Source: Agapetus fuscipes
Taxonomy: Eukaryota; Arthropoda; Insecta; Trichoptera; Glossosomatidae
Assembly (NCBI GenBank): GCA_951799405.1
Contig: OX637345.1
Location: 1,302,001 to 1,366,000, forward strand
Direction: 5' to 3'
Length of the DNA stretch: 64,000 nucleotides
Part shown: piece after piece, positions 9,530-19,000 of the stretch
Position numbering within the stretch: position 1 is the stretch's first letter
How the letters are laid out: each line of letters begins with the position of its first letter
Made by a program: the position numbers and the translations under genes
Notes under the pieces: model-generated
Told to the model about the DNA's origin: nothing
The model's database searches: none
Seen by the model: only the letters and a program-made list of their open reading frames with translations

Positions 9530-9932
9530 TCAAAAACTGAAATAATTAAACAAAAGAAACTTAAAATTAAGTTAACAAGATTAGAGAATAGAATGTGAAA
9601 AGCTTTGGGTGGTAGAAGAAAACGAAGCGAGCTTTTGCAGTACAAGTTTAATATGGCACTTGATAATACGTTTTACTCCGCACTGGAGCTTTCTAAGTAA
9701 ATAAATGAAAGCTCTCTCTCTCTATGTGCGGAGCTGCAGCCTGTGTTTCAATCACAAAGCTCGTGGAAGCTTTTGCCAAATTTATTCTCGCCCATAGCTT
9801 TATGTACGAGGTGTGCTAAAAAATCATATTCATTTATTTAAAGTTCTATAACGATACACTTTGGGTTGAATTTAATCAAACTTCGATTAAATATATTTTA
9901 TACAATTTATTTTAGAATTTGCTCACATAAAA
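9530..9932. other. unassigned sequence
   Basis: Includes a short (CT)n run at 9713-9723. No gene or family recognised. Confidence 0.5.
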
Positions 9933-9934
9933 AA

Positions 9935-10225
9935 ATAGGCTGATTTATTTGGTGAGCGCTGTTTTTGTGTGTATAACACCTCAAGAGCCCTCTGCGAGCT
10001 TGGTCATCGCTGTAGAAAGCGCCAATTCTCAAGCAAGACCCAGTTGTTGTAAGGCTGGATGGACCTTTTTGATGACCGGTCTTTGGTTTATGAGATTTTC
10101 AACCCAGCGAAAAGCAAATTTGAAAATATAAATAGTATATTTTTTGTGCTCCGCCGGGATTCGAACCCACGACCTTCCAGTTACGAGTCCGAAGTGTTAC
10201 CACCTGGACTACGGACCGGTCAAAT
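9935..10225 (-). repeat. SINE-5T (5S head missing)
   Basis: Minus-strand body from the 3' end GGTGAGCGCTGTTTTTGTGT (9951) to the tRNA-like unit with B box GGGATTCGAACCC (reverse) near 10157 and the end GACCGGTC at 10220. Confidence 0.88.
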
Positions 10226-10379
10226 TATGGTTCACAGTTTAAATCTTTGTACGTTTCGCATAACGGCTAGGGTACTAATCGAGTACTGGTGCCTTTCAAA
10301 GCACTGCATTCCGTATCTATAGGTGACTAAAGGCTAGTTTAGCATATACCAGAACATGGCAGAAGGGTCTCGAGCAGTA

Positions 10380-10599
10380 CCCTAAGTACGAGTTGCAAAA
10401 CTTGAGTAATGTACAGTGTACGGCAATTATTAAAGAGTGATTTCCCCCAAAATCTGCCGTTTTTGTTTGTTTGAACTTAATTTTCTTTAGCACTGTAACT
10501 CTTTTGCTAAGACCAGAAAGTGTAAGAAACAAAAACGGCAGATTTTGGGAGAAATCACGCTTTAATATTTTACGTAAGTTTTGCAACTCGTACTAAGGG
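10380..10599. mobile_element. MITE-1, TA-flanked inverted-repeat element
   Basis: 220 bp with long inverted repeats starting CCCTAAGTACGAGTTGC and ending in the complement, flanked by TA on both sides as in Tc1/mariner-type insertions. The arms include AAAATCTGCCGTTTTTGTTT. A second copy at 59715-59947 confirms the boundaries. No transposase. Confidence 0.8.
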
Positions 10600-10639
10600 T
10601 ACAGAAGTAGATACGACCATTAAAATACTTACTTCTAAA

Positions 10640-10722
10640 CACACATATACAAGTAAGTAAAAACACAAGATACACACTCATAAGTAAACATACACAGACA
10701 TAAACTCATATATTCGTAACAA
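10640..10722 (-). repeat. LTR-4 5' fragment
   Basis: Reverse-complement similarity to the start of the LTRs at 24891 and 43179, ending ATTCGTAACA. Truncated. Confidence 0.5.
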
Positions 10723-10744
10723 TACAAGTGACTCTAAAGAAAAC

Positions 10745-10985
10745 CATTTTTATTTATTATCAGAGGTCATTTCACACATGCAATGGTCTACTGGACCAAT
10801 GTGCCCCACGAAAACAGGAAATTGATTTTCAAAATATTTAAAACAACTCTCACATTATCGTGTCTTACGTTTTTTTCTTAGCTCAAATTGCGCAGAATGT
10901 TATTTTTAAGACAAACTCTTTTAAAAGTCATCTTCGAATCAAATGATAGATAATCCAAACAAGCACTGGGAGGACGACTTAAAGA
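10745..10985. mobile_element. MITE-2, diverged copy
   Basis: Shares ACTGGACCAATGTG, ACTCTCACATTATCG and CTTAGCTCAAATTG with the copies at 27525, 29075 and 47524. Ends are poorly preserved. Confidence 0.65.
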
Positions 10986-11005
10986 TTGTAACAAAGTTTT
11001 CAGGT

Positions 11006-11568
11006 CTAATCTAATCTAATCTAATCTAAGCTGCAAAGGGGCCGTCCATAAATTACGTCATCGATTTTGGCCGATTTTCGACCCCCCCCCCCCCCCTACA
11101 ATCATCCTATAGTCATTATCTAGTGACCCCTTCCCCCCCTCTAGCTGTTATAATGGATGAGATTAATAATTAATAATGTTATATTACTTACATAATATTT
11201 TGTATATTTTGTAGAAATAGGTATTTACAAGAACGACGTCACTTTTGGTACTTGTACATCATTTGCCATCATCCGCAGACCAGACTCCCCCCCTTTTAAT
11301 GCGAATGACGTAATATATGGACAGCCCCAAAGATATATATCATTTAAGATTTATATTAAATGCATTCCCGCAAGCAGACATGTATAATTTCGCGCTAACA
11401 CATGCCGCATGTGGACCTACAATATAAAAACCCAATCTCAAATGAACATAAGCCCTGCAACTCTTGCCGTCCTTCCCTGAAACAGGGGTGACATTGGCAA
11501 AGTGAACCATTTTTTACAGTATGGGGGGTCAGCCGCAAACCAACCTATAAGTCAAGGAACAAGGTAAT
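11006..11568 (-). repeat. RTE-1 3' module interrupted by MITE-5
   Basis: The (AATCT)n tail and first bases of the module (11006-11036) are separated from the rest (11331-11568) by an inserted MITE. Otherwise a full-length minus-strand copy. Confidence 0.85.
11037..11330. mobile_element. MITE-5 (GGGGCYGTCC ends)
   Basis: About 294 bp with ends GGGGCCGTCCATAAATTACG and the complement of CGTAATATATGGACAGCCCC, with homopolymer C runs just inside. The flanks give a 3-4 bp duplication (AAA or AAAG). The superfamily is not certain. Confidence 0.75.
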
Positions 11569-11570
11569 AT

Positions 11571-11869
11571 TTCTTATTGACCGTTTGGTCTTTCAGGCAA
11601 TGTATTTTTTAACGCACCTCGCATGGTGGTCGAACTTTGTAGTGTGACGTCAGAGCGATTACTCGAACTTGCAATTTGGCTTTGTAAAAAGCTCTGAATT
11701 ATTGCACGCGGAAATCACTCTATTATTGAAAAAGCGCCCCTGTCAATTTTCAAAGCTTTTTTATTTCTTTTTTAAATTTGAATTTCGAATTCGAATTGTT
11801 GACCAGTGTTGAAAAAAACGGAAACAAAATTTTAAGATAAAATAAAAGTATAGTAGGTATGCATAAAAA
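11571..11869. other. unassigned sequence
   Basis: No gene or repeat family recognised. Confidence 0.4.
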
Positions 11870-12070
11870 CGATTACGATTTTGGATGAAATTAAAGAAGT
11901 ATGCAAGGACTGTGAAAGAATACATAATTTTATTGTCCAGCCAGTTGTGGTGTACGGATGTGAAGCCTGGAGTCTGACTCAATTAAAAGAACTCTCCAGG
12001 TCTTTTAAAAAAATATTCTTCGTTGTTTTCTCGGAGCTGTACTTTTGAAATGGAAGTTGATCTACAATGT
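11870..12070 (+). pseudogene. RTE-type LINE remnant
   Basis: Pieces of the C-terminal region: DEIKEVCKD, then VVYGCEAWSLTQLKELSR. The order is rearranged relative to an intact RTE. Heavily decayed. Confidence 0.5.
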
Positions 12071-12189
12071 TCCCGACTCCAAAATTCAAAATTTCAATTT
12101 TACAGTGTTCTATATAGATTTATAGTACATATATTTTGATTTATATATGTATTTAAATTATTCCTTGTTTGAAGGATAGTAGGACTAAT

Positions 12190-12385
12190 TTTGGGGTTCA
12201 CGGGATCACTCGGAGTGACGGTTTCGGAATCTGTTGTCATTTTTAAGGGAGCACTGAAACAGCACCTTTATAAAGTGTCTCATACTCATCGTTTGGAGGG
12301 CTCTTGAGATGTGACACACACAAAAACGTTGCTCTTTTATCACGTAGATTGTAGACAATAAAAATAAATAAATCATCATGTGAGC
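12190..12385 (+). pseudogene. CR1/L2-like LINE 3' end, likely partner of SINE-5T
   Basis: Reads FKGALKQHLYKVSHTHRLEGS before the stop. The 3' sequence GAGGGCTCTTGAGATGTGAC and ACACACAAAAAC, followed by AAATAAATCATCATG, is nearly the same as the last ~60 bases of SINE-5T (GAGGGCTCTTGAGGTGTGAT..). A shared 3' end is how SINEs borrow LINE machinery. Confidence 0.65.
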
Positions 12386-12629
12386 TAGAGACACAAAAAA
12401 CGACTTGTTTTTTCCGGGCTTTAGTAAGTGAATAGTTTCCAAATAAACTTGCAACTTAAATAAATTACTTTCTTTATTTACCAGTGATCTATCATGAAGT
12501 GAGCGACGGTACTTTGTTCCAGTGATTCTCAACCTTTTCTTGACCAGACACTTAAAGCATTCACGGCCGTCATTTGGTACTGGAGAATTAGTTTCTGAGA
12601 TTAGTTTCCGTTGTCTATCGGTAGTTTCG

Positions 12630-13125
12630 AACGGTGACATGATAAAACGGCACAGCGACAAAATAACACATGACATAACAACAAATGACAAATCAACACA
12701 TGACAGAACAACACATGACAGAATATCACAATGACAGTACATCACATGACACATATCACTATGAAAAAACAACACAAAAAATACATCACTATGATAAAAC
12801 ATCACATGACAAAACATCACACACCTAATAATAAAACATACAATAAACGGCACATGAAAAAATATCATGTGACAAAACATCACAAACAACACAGGTGTCA
12901 TGACAGAACAACACATTACAGTACATTACATGAAAAAACATCACTATGACAAAACAACACAGAAAAAAATCATCACTATGGCGAAACATCACAAACGTCA
13001 TTTGCCTATTATGGTATGCTCTGTTTCAGGCTTGCAATTTTTCGCCATGTGATTTTTTGTCTTGTGATGTAATTTCATTGCGATGTTCTGTCATGCGTTA
13101 TTCTGCCATGGAACCGTTTCGAGCA
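12630..13125. mobile_element. FB15 fold-back element 1
   Basis: The left arm (about 12630-12985) is a degenerate tandem array of ~15-bp units of the type ACAACACATGACAGA. The right arm (about 13035-13125) carries the same units in reverse and ends CCATGGAACCG. The loop is about 50 bp. A period divisible by three keeps frames open, so the ORFs across it are artefacts. Confidence 0.65.
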
Positions 13126-13214
13126 TATTTGCGATGGTATTCTTCAACACGATCGATGATGAGAATTAATGTTAATACAACTTTAACTATATTTCTTTTT
13201 ACCAGTTGCAACGA

Positions 13215-13312
13215 TGCAGCACGGCAATCGTGCTTTTCGCATGGCCAGCCCTCTGCTGTAGAATGCCATACCCCATGAGCTTAAAGCTGAAATAAGTGCA
13301 GGTGCATTTAAG
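13215..13312 (+). pseudogene. CR1/L2-like LINE remnant
   Basis: Reads NRAFRMASPLL, stop, NAIPHELKAEISAGAFK: the GDRAF..AP..WN.LP signature, mutated. Confidence 0.6.
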
Positions 13313-13361
13313 TAAGAATAACAGACACATTTGAGTCAAACATTCTAAGCAACGACGACTT

Positions 13362-13651
13362 TGTCAACGACGTTAGCCATGTTGAAAGCACCGGTTCCCA
13401 TAGATCACCGAAGTTAAGCAACTTTGGGCGCGGTCAGTGCTTGGATGGGTAACCGCTCCGGTACACCGCGTGTCGTTGGCATCTTGGACCAGTCCGTAGT
13501 CCGTAGTGGCAACACTTCGGACTCGTAAATGGAAGGTTATGGATTCGGATCCCGGCGGAGCACAAAAATATACCATTTATATTTCGAATGTGCTCTTTAC
13601 AGCAACTGGGTCTTGCTTGAGTAATGGCGCTTTGTAGCGACGACCAAGCTC
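13362..13651 (+). repeat. SINE-5T with 5S rRNA-like head
   Basis: 13362-13478 is a 5S rRNA-like sequence: pairing ends CAACGACG..CGTGTCGTTG, plus CCATGTTGAA, GATCACCGAAGTTAAGCAAC, GCTTGGATGGGTAACCGC and ACACCGCGTG. The tRNA-like unit follows at about 13483-13560. The body is shortened and fused at 13651 to a LINE tail. Confidence 0.88.
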
Positions 13652-13752
13652 GTACACCTCTGCGGCACTACAACAAGTGTCATAGACCCCTAGAGTCTTT
13701 AGAATCTAGGGAGTCTCCCGCACAGGATTTCTTAAAAAAAAAAAAAAAACAA
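13651..13752 (+). repeat. Jockey-like LINE 3' end fragment
   Basis: Same 3' end as 46690-46871 and (minus) 17735-17867: CCTCTGCGGCAC, GTCATAGACCCC, CCCGCACAGGATTTC, then poly(A). Confidence 0.7.
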
Positions 13753-13784
13753 TGAAGGACCTGGTTCGAGTCACCAAAGATAAA

Positions 13785-14015
13785 TCTTGGATCAGTACGT
13801 AGTCTAGTGGCAGCACTTCGGACTCGTTAATGGAAGGTTTTGGATTCGAATCCCGGCGGAGCACAAAAAATTTACCATTTATATTTCCAAATGTGCTCTT
13901 CGCTGGGTTGAACAATTCATAAACCTTTACCAAAGACCGGTCACTGAAAGGTACATCCAACCTTACAACAACTGGGTCTTGTTTGAGAATTGGCGCATTC
14001 TACAGCGACTATGTT
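13785..14015 (+). repeat. SINE-5T fragment (tRNA-like unit and body)
   Basis: tRNA-like unit with GATTCGAATCCCGGCGGAGC near 13843, then the body to GAGAATTGGCGC. No 5S head and no tail. Confidence 0.85.
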
Positions 14016-14149
14016 ATCTTTTTAAGCAATAGTCGACGTTGGAGGGACCTGACAAGACGCCAACGCAAAAAAAAAACAAAGCTGCACTGATAGTGCAATT
14101 TCTTACAACGTTATTCTGTAAGAAGTCACGAGTGTAACCTATTTTTAAA

Positions 14150-14225
14150 CATCTATTTATTTCTAGAGAGACTTCACTGAATTTACAAACACAGACAAAC
14201 AAAACATAAATCACATAATCGTTAA
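14150..14225 (-). repeat. LTR-4 5' fragment
   Basis: Reverse-complement of the start of the LTR at 24891: TCTAGAGAGACTTCAC, CAAACACAGACA, then a decayed CGTTA end. Related pieces: 17255-17335 and 55895-55990. Confidence 0.5.
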
Positions 14226-14287
14226 AATATATTTCATTCTATATATTATCTAGGTTTTTGGCAGTTACTTCGTGAAAGTTCATTTTA

Positions 14288-14371
14288 ATAGATTAAAATA
14301 AAAAACTTATTTGTTACAATTCACATGAGCTCATGTGAATTGTAACAAATAAGTTTTTTATTTTAATCTAT
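14288..14371. repeat. perfect 84-bp palindrome without spacer
   Basis: 42-bp arms around the centre GAG|CTC at 14329/14330 with no mismatch by eye. It would form a long hairpin or cruciform. Confidence 0.9.
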
Positions 14372-14631
14372 ATTTCATTCTATTTGACGCTGTCGCAGAC
14401 CACTTTTTAGGGACTCGCGTGCCACAAATTGAGAGCCACTGATTTGTTCGAACCAACTCTCATAGGAAAACTCGTACTCAGTAGTTTTTCAAAGTTTTTT
14501 TGTTTGTTTTGTTTTTCAGACTACAAACGTTTGTATGGAGTGAGGTCTCGGAAACCCTGACCCCTGGCATTTCGTGTTATTTTGTGGCGTGCAAAAACTT
14601 TTCGATTTGAATTATTAAGTAGGTACTTGAC

Positions 14632-14687
14632 CATATCCAGAGTCATAATAAAAGAAGAGCTTGTATAAAGAAGGTTATTTAAATCTT
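14632..14687 (+). pseudogene. RTE-1 coding scrap
   Basis: CATATCCAGAGTCATAATAA and AGAAGAGCTTGTAT correspond to the IQSHNKRRAC part of RTE-1. Very short. Confidence 0.55.
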
Positions 14688-14800
14688 AATCTAAGCTGCA
14701 AGGATATGTATAATTTGAGATTCATATTAAATGCATTCCCACCAGCAGACACGCATAATTTCGCACTCACACATGCCGCACGTGGACTTACAGTATCTAA
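14688..14800 (-). repeat. RTE-1 3' module, 5'-truncated
   Basis: Only the tail-proximal ~110 bp, directly followed by the next module copy. Confidence 0.8.
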
Positions 14801-15056
14801 CCTAATCTAATCTAATCTAAGTTGCAAAGATATGTTACATTGGAGATTCACATTACATGCATTCTCACAACCAGACAGGTACAAGTTTGCGCTTGCACAT
14901 GCCTCATGTGAACCTACAACATAAAAACCAAATCTAAACTGGACATACACCCTGCAACTCTTGCCGTCCTTCCCTGTAACAGGGGTGAAATTGGCAAATT
15001 GAACCATTTTTACAGCATGGGTGGTCAGCCGCATACCAACCTATAAGTCAAGGAAC
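14800..15056 (-). repeat. RTE-1 3' module
   Basis: Full-length minus-strand copy with (AATCT)n tail at 14800-14820. Close relative of 3868-4125. Confidence 0.88.
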
Positions 15057-15057
15057 T

Positions 15058-15197
15058 GTATAAAAAACCTTATGTCAAATGAACATAAGCCCTGTTACTC
15101 TTGCCGACCTTCCCTGAAACAGGGGTGACATTGGCAAGTGAACCATTTTTTACAGTATGGGTGATCAGCTTCATACCAATCTATAAGTCAAGGAACT
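15058..15197 (-). repeat. RTE-1 3' module, half copy
   Basis: Contains the 5' half of the module (AACATAAGCCCTG to CTATAAGTCAAGGAACT). Confidence 0.8.
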
Positions 15198-15640
15198 GAC
15201 TCCGAATAAAATGAAAGAAGTATGTAAGGACATAAACAAATGGCGGTTGATCGTTAATGTTGGCAGCTAGGGTTTTTAAAATTGGAATTTCATTTCTGTT
15301 TTAGTTTTGATGTCGATACACATTGCTATTTATTGAATTGAAGAATGTAATTTGACGTGTATGTTCCTTGACTTATAAGCTGGTATGCGGCTGACCACCC
15401 ATGCTGTAAAAATGGTTCACTTTGCCAATGTCACCCCTGCTTTGGGGAAGGACGGCAAGAGCTGCAGGGTGTATGTCCATTGTCCATTTGAGATTTGGGT
15501 TTTCATGTTGTAGGTTCTCATGAGGCATGTGCAAGCGCGAACTTGTACGTGTCTGCTTGTGAAAATGCATGTCATGTGAATCTCCAATGTAACATATCTT
15601 TGCAACTTGGATTAGATTAGATTAGATTAGATTAGACCAT
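15197..15640 (+). repeat. RTE-1 coding end plus 3' module
   Basis: Starts with MKEVCKDINKWRLIVNVGS-like coding sequence ending near 15270, a ~95-bp spacer, then a module with a (TTAGA)n tail at 15607-15637. A second direct demonstration that the module is the LINE 3' UTR. Opposite in orientation to the three copies to its left. Confidence 0.85.
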
Positions 15641-15711
15641 TCACCGGACGATTTGATGAATGTAAGAAATTTTAGTTCCTTGAATCCAGAGCCTATTTTC
15701 AGTACCGAAGC

Positions 15712-16440
15712 TGTTACGTTATTTTTTAAATAACATAAAATTTAATAAATCTGAGGTCAGCGTATGATGGCTGCAGTGACGTCGGCGTGGCCGTAGCCGA
15801 GCTACGTACGAGTTTTACCGAGGGCCCTCGAGGCTTCACTGGCCGTGACTCGGATAGCCGAGACGCCAGTCTAGAATTACGTGCGGACGACGGAGGAGGT
15901 CGCACACAGCGCTGCGAGGCGGCAATTACTGCCGGGGTCTCCCAGTTGGGGCCCCGTGGACTAAAGCGCGAGGCTTCTATGTGGGGACATGTGCATGGAG
16001 CATCCGCCATCCAAGGCACCCGCTTTATAGACCGAAGCCTGGTGCAGAGGAGCCCCCACCCCACGTGTTGAGGCATGCGCCTCATGGACTGCGGCTCTCG
16101 TAAGCTCGCCTAGGACTCCAGCCTACAGATCAGTGTTTCGTGAAAGTGAGCCGCGAGAACTGTGATTGTGTGTTGGGTGTTAATACAGTCTGGCTATTTC
16201 CTTCTCCACTATTCTTCTTTCCCTTTTTATGGATTTAACTTTTATATTTCACCTTAACTGATAAAATCTCTTTTGTTAACTTTAGCTCTTGTCTTATTAA
16301 TATACAACCCTTCCCAAAATACAAGTAAGCAACACAAGGAAAGAACTCCACGCCCTGAGAGTGATGCTGATGATAGCTAGCCGGAGTAAGTATCCTGTAG
16401 GTACATCCTGGAAGTTACCTTTCCAATCGTAAACATAACA
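15712..16440 (+). mobile_element. LTR-4 solo LTR
   Basis: 729 bp from TGTTACGTTATTTT to CATAACA, with inverted end heptamers. Flanked by a 4-bp duplication AAGC (15708-15711 and 16441-16444). Shares its 3' third (ACGCCCTGAGAGTGATGCTG) and both ends with the LTR at 17868-18498. GC-rich interior. No internal retrotransposon remains, so it arose by LTR-LTR recombination. Confidence 0.85.
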
Positions 16441-16690
16441 AAGCGTAGTATTATTTGGGCAGAGACAAAAGTCGGGCGCACTGAGAATTATCGTGTCGAT
16501 TTCCCTTGACGCCCTTGGATCATTAGGCGGCTAGAGGAACCGCTTAGGGTGCGCGGAAGGGATGACTTTTGAAAAATCCCGACATTTGTCAAAGAAGCGC
16601 TCCCTGTTGTACCACAAGAAAAAAGATTACGTTTCACCCAACCATAGCGCTGATCAAAAATTGGTTTGAAAATTAAAATAGCACCTCTAA
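16441..16690. other. unassigned sequence
   Basis: No gene or repeat recognised. Confidence 0.4.
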
Positions 16691-16785
16691 TGACCGTTTA
16701 AATTTTTGTACCATTTCGGTTACGTCTCGCTCCAGACCTTCCAGTTACGAGTCCGAAGAGTTACCACTAGACTACGGACCGGTGA
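16690..16785 (-). repeat. SINE-5T tRNA-like scrap
   Basis: ACCTTCCAGTTACGAGTCC and GACTACGGACCGGT on the minus strand; the body is lost. Confidence 0.65.
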
Positions 16786-16929
16786 AGATTCTTCCCAGTA
16801 TGATGAGATGCACGAGTGAATACTTTTAATTTCTCACTATGTGGCCGATATAAATGACTTAAGTCAAAGTGTTCAGGAGGTCTGGCGCGATCGAAAACTT
16901 TTGATCGAAAGATTCTGCATCACATCTCA

Positions 16930-17215
16930 TACGCAACGCAAACACAACTAAGCTACACATATATTGCAACTTCGTGCCGCTTTTTCTTCGAAGAGTTTCG
17001 CAAGGTAGCGAGTGGAACTTATTATTTTTTACAGGTAAGGGGGGCAGCCTTACAAATTCAAGTGTCGGTTTCCCAGCTCCCTGGGGGGCTGGTACTCATT
17101 TATTGTGAAGGCTTAGTAAGCCTTACCGGTATTTTATTTTGGGCTTTGAAGTAAACACCGAAACGGGAAATCATCTCTGACACCCTCGGTGGGATCGAAC
17201 ACTCAAGCAATCTCG
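16930..17215 (-). repeat. SINE-T
   Basis: Minus-strand copy. Both the 3' end (AACTAAGCTACACATATA) and the CACCGAAACGGGAAATCA block are clear. The tRNA-like head is lost at about 17200. Confidence 0.8.
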
Positions 17216-17254
17216 AAGTTATACAAATTCTTATAAGTACCTTAAATATTTTTA

Positions 17255-17335
17255 TTTCTAGAGAGACGTCACAGGCTTTATTATAAATTCACACATACAA
17301 ATACAACACACAACTACATATTCGTAACAATATTA
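17255..17335 (-). repeat. LTR-4 5' fragment
   Basis: Contains TTTCTAGAGAGACGTCACAG and ATATTCGTAACA, as at 14150 and 55895. Confidence 0.55.
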
Positions 17336-17732
17336 TTTAAAAACTAAAACTGAGACTCTACCGACATTTCTATACATTTTTAGTAAAAGCTATTGTTGAG
17401 TTAAACGTAAAATTTGGATGCTTTATGGTACAAAATATTCATTTTATAATAGACTGCCTGTATGAATAGACTTCTGCATACTTAAACGCTCCTCTTGTTA
17501 TGGAGTATTCATATTATTTTCAGTATTATGTCATTACTCCACTTTACGACTGTACTCCTGCGATTTGTAAACACCAGTAGTGAGAGCGAGCTAGTAAATG
17601 AGCTAGTGATTATTACCAGTAGTTTGAAAAATACTTGATAATCATTGTTTTGTTTAAATGGGGTACAAACTTCTAAAAAATGAGCGAAACAATGAGGTCT
17701 GAAAATTCACAATGTTAAGTTTTTAGCAGGTT
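17336..17732. other. unassigned sequence
   Basis: No gene or repeat recognised. Confidence 0.4.
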
Positions 17733-17734
17733 AC

Positions 17735-19000
17735 ATTTTTTTTTAAGAAATCCTGTGCGGGAGGCTCCTCAATTCTTGAAATTCTTGGGGATATATGTCA
17801 CCCTGGAAGGGTGCCGCAGAGGTGTTGCTTGTGTTGTCGCTTCTGTCGTGAGAAGTTGCAAGGAAGTTGTTATGTTATTTTAAATAACTTATTATAAAAA
17901 AACAATCCCGAAGTGTGCAGTGTGTGTTTGTGGGCCGAGCGGAGCCGAACGGTCACGGAAGCGGCCAAACTGCACCGTATGAACTAATCAGGCCGTCGTT
18001 CGTTAGTTCCCGGCAAGATGTCAACCGACTAAGACGTCAGCGACCAAGCACCAAGCGGTGCAAGAGGGGGCACTACAATGGAGCTCCCTCCCCCCCCATC
18101 TACTTGGATTTCCTGCCAGCAAGGCACCCGCCTTGTGGACCAGAGGCATAGGAGCGCCCACCCAGGGGCTCCCACGTGTGGAGGCGTCCGCCTTGTGAGC
18201 CGCCGCTAGCCTGGGGCGCTGGCCCAGGCCTTCCGTTCGGAACACCAGGCAACAGAATAGGAAGTGTTCTAGGAACAACCTGCAGGTCGTGCCAATCCCT
18301 AAATTCCCCTTTATCCCCATATTAGTAGATTAAATAAACTCTTATTTGTTCATGTCAAACTTATCTTTTAATCATAAAACCCTTCCCAGGATACAAGTAA
18401 GCAATGCCAAAGAAAGAACCCCACGCCCTGAGAGTGATGCTGATGAGAGCTAGCCGGATGTAAGTATCCTGGAGATACCTTTCAATCTTAACATAACAAA
18501 GTGGCGATTGATGTTGGTTTTGAATAAAACCGGATTAAATTGGGAAGGAAACACAGATACTGGTAGATTATTCCATAAACGGGCAGTTTGGCAAAGGAAT
18601 GAGTCACGAAAACGCCAAGTTCTCATAGTTTTGAGATCGACTGCAAAGGGATGAATGAGAGTTGTACGACGAGTTTCCCTTTCTGAAATACGAGGGGGAG
18701 GGATAAATGAATGGAGCTCATTAGAACTAGCTCCGTGATAATATCGATAAAAAAAAGACTGAGCATTCCAACTTTTCTTCTGTGCTGAAGCGGCTGCAGA
18801 TCGGATGTCAGAGAAGGACCATTGATCAACCTCACTGCCTCCTTTGCACAGAATCAAGTTGGTCACTCAACATATTGTACATACCAGACCAGAGATGGCT
18901 GCCATACTCGATTTACTCGACATTTAATCAAAACTGCAAAGAGATGAATGTGAGCCGTTCTACGAGTTGTCCTTGTTGTGACGAGAGGAGGAGGTATAAG
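17735..19000 (-). pseudogene. Jockey-like LINE 3' end, split by a solo LTR
   Basis: The minus strand reads HPFAVDLKTMRTWRFRDSF, then RLWNNLPVSVFPSQFNP and FKTNINRHF, the conserved C-terminal region of an insect Jockey/CR1-type LINE. An LTR-4 solo LTR (17868-18498) follows, after which the LINE resumes to its poly(A) end at 17735-17745. Stops and frameshifts are present upstream (18867-19000). The same 3' end occurs at 46690-46871 and 13651-13752. Confidence 0.8.
17868..18498 (+). mobile_element. LTR-4 solo LTR inside a LINE
   Basis: 631 bp with ends TGTTATGTTATTTT and CTTAACATAACA. 4-bp duplication AAGT at 17864-17867 and 18499-18502. AATAAA occurs at about 18334. The uninterrupted host sequence is visible in the LINE copy at 46690-46871 (its CGCCACTTCCTTGCAACG reversed), so both junctions are exact. 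Confidence 0.9.

Larger units (their letters stand above)
12520..14441. mobile_element. composite bounded by hAT-like ends
   Basis: Left end CAGTGATTCTCAACC and right end (reversed) CAGTGGCTCTCAATT resemble hAT terminal repeats. The flanking 8-mers CTTTGTTC (12512-12519) and ATTTGTTC (14442-14449) match at 7 of 8, the size of a hAT duplication. Inside are FB15 arms, LINE and SINE pieces and a palindrome, but no transposase. It could be a non-autonomous hAT that collected insertions. Confidence 0.5.

Noticed and set aside
12206..12949. ORFs across the first FB15 array (up to 236 codons)
   Set aside because: Same artefact: degenerate repeat units, no domain, and they span LINE and hAT-end sequence.
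12640..12990. CRISPR-like array
   Set aside because: Units are contiguous and degenerate without unique spacers, and the DNA is eukaryotic.
13362..13478. Genuine 5S rRNA gene
   Set aside because: Several positions are changed, it is fused to a tRNA-like unit and SINE body, and other copies share the fusion.
15787..16071. 94-codon plus-strand ORF in GC-rich sequence (and 119 codons on the minus strand)
   Set aside because: It lies entirely in a solo LTR with exact 4-bp target duplications; no domain seen.
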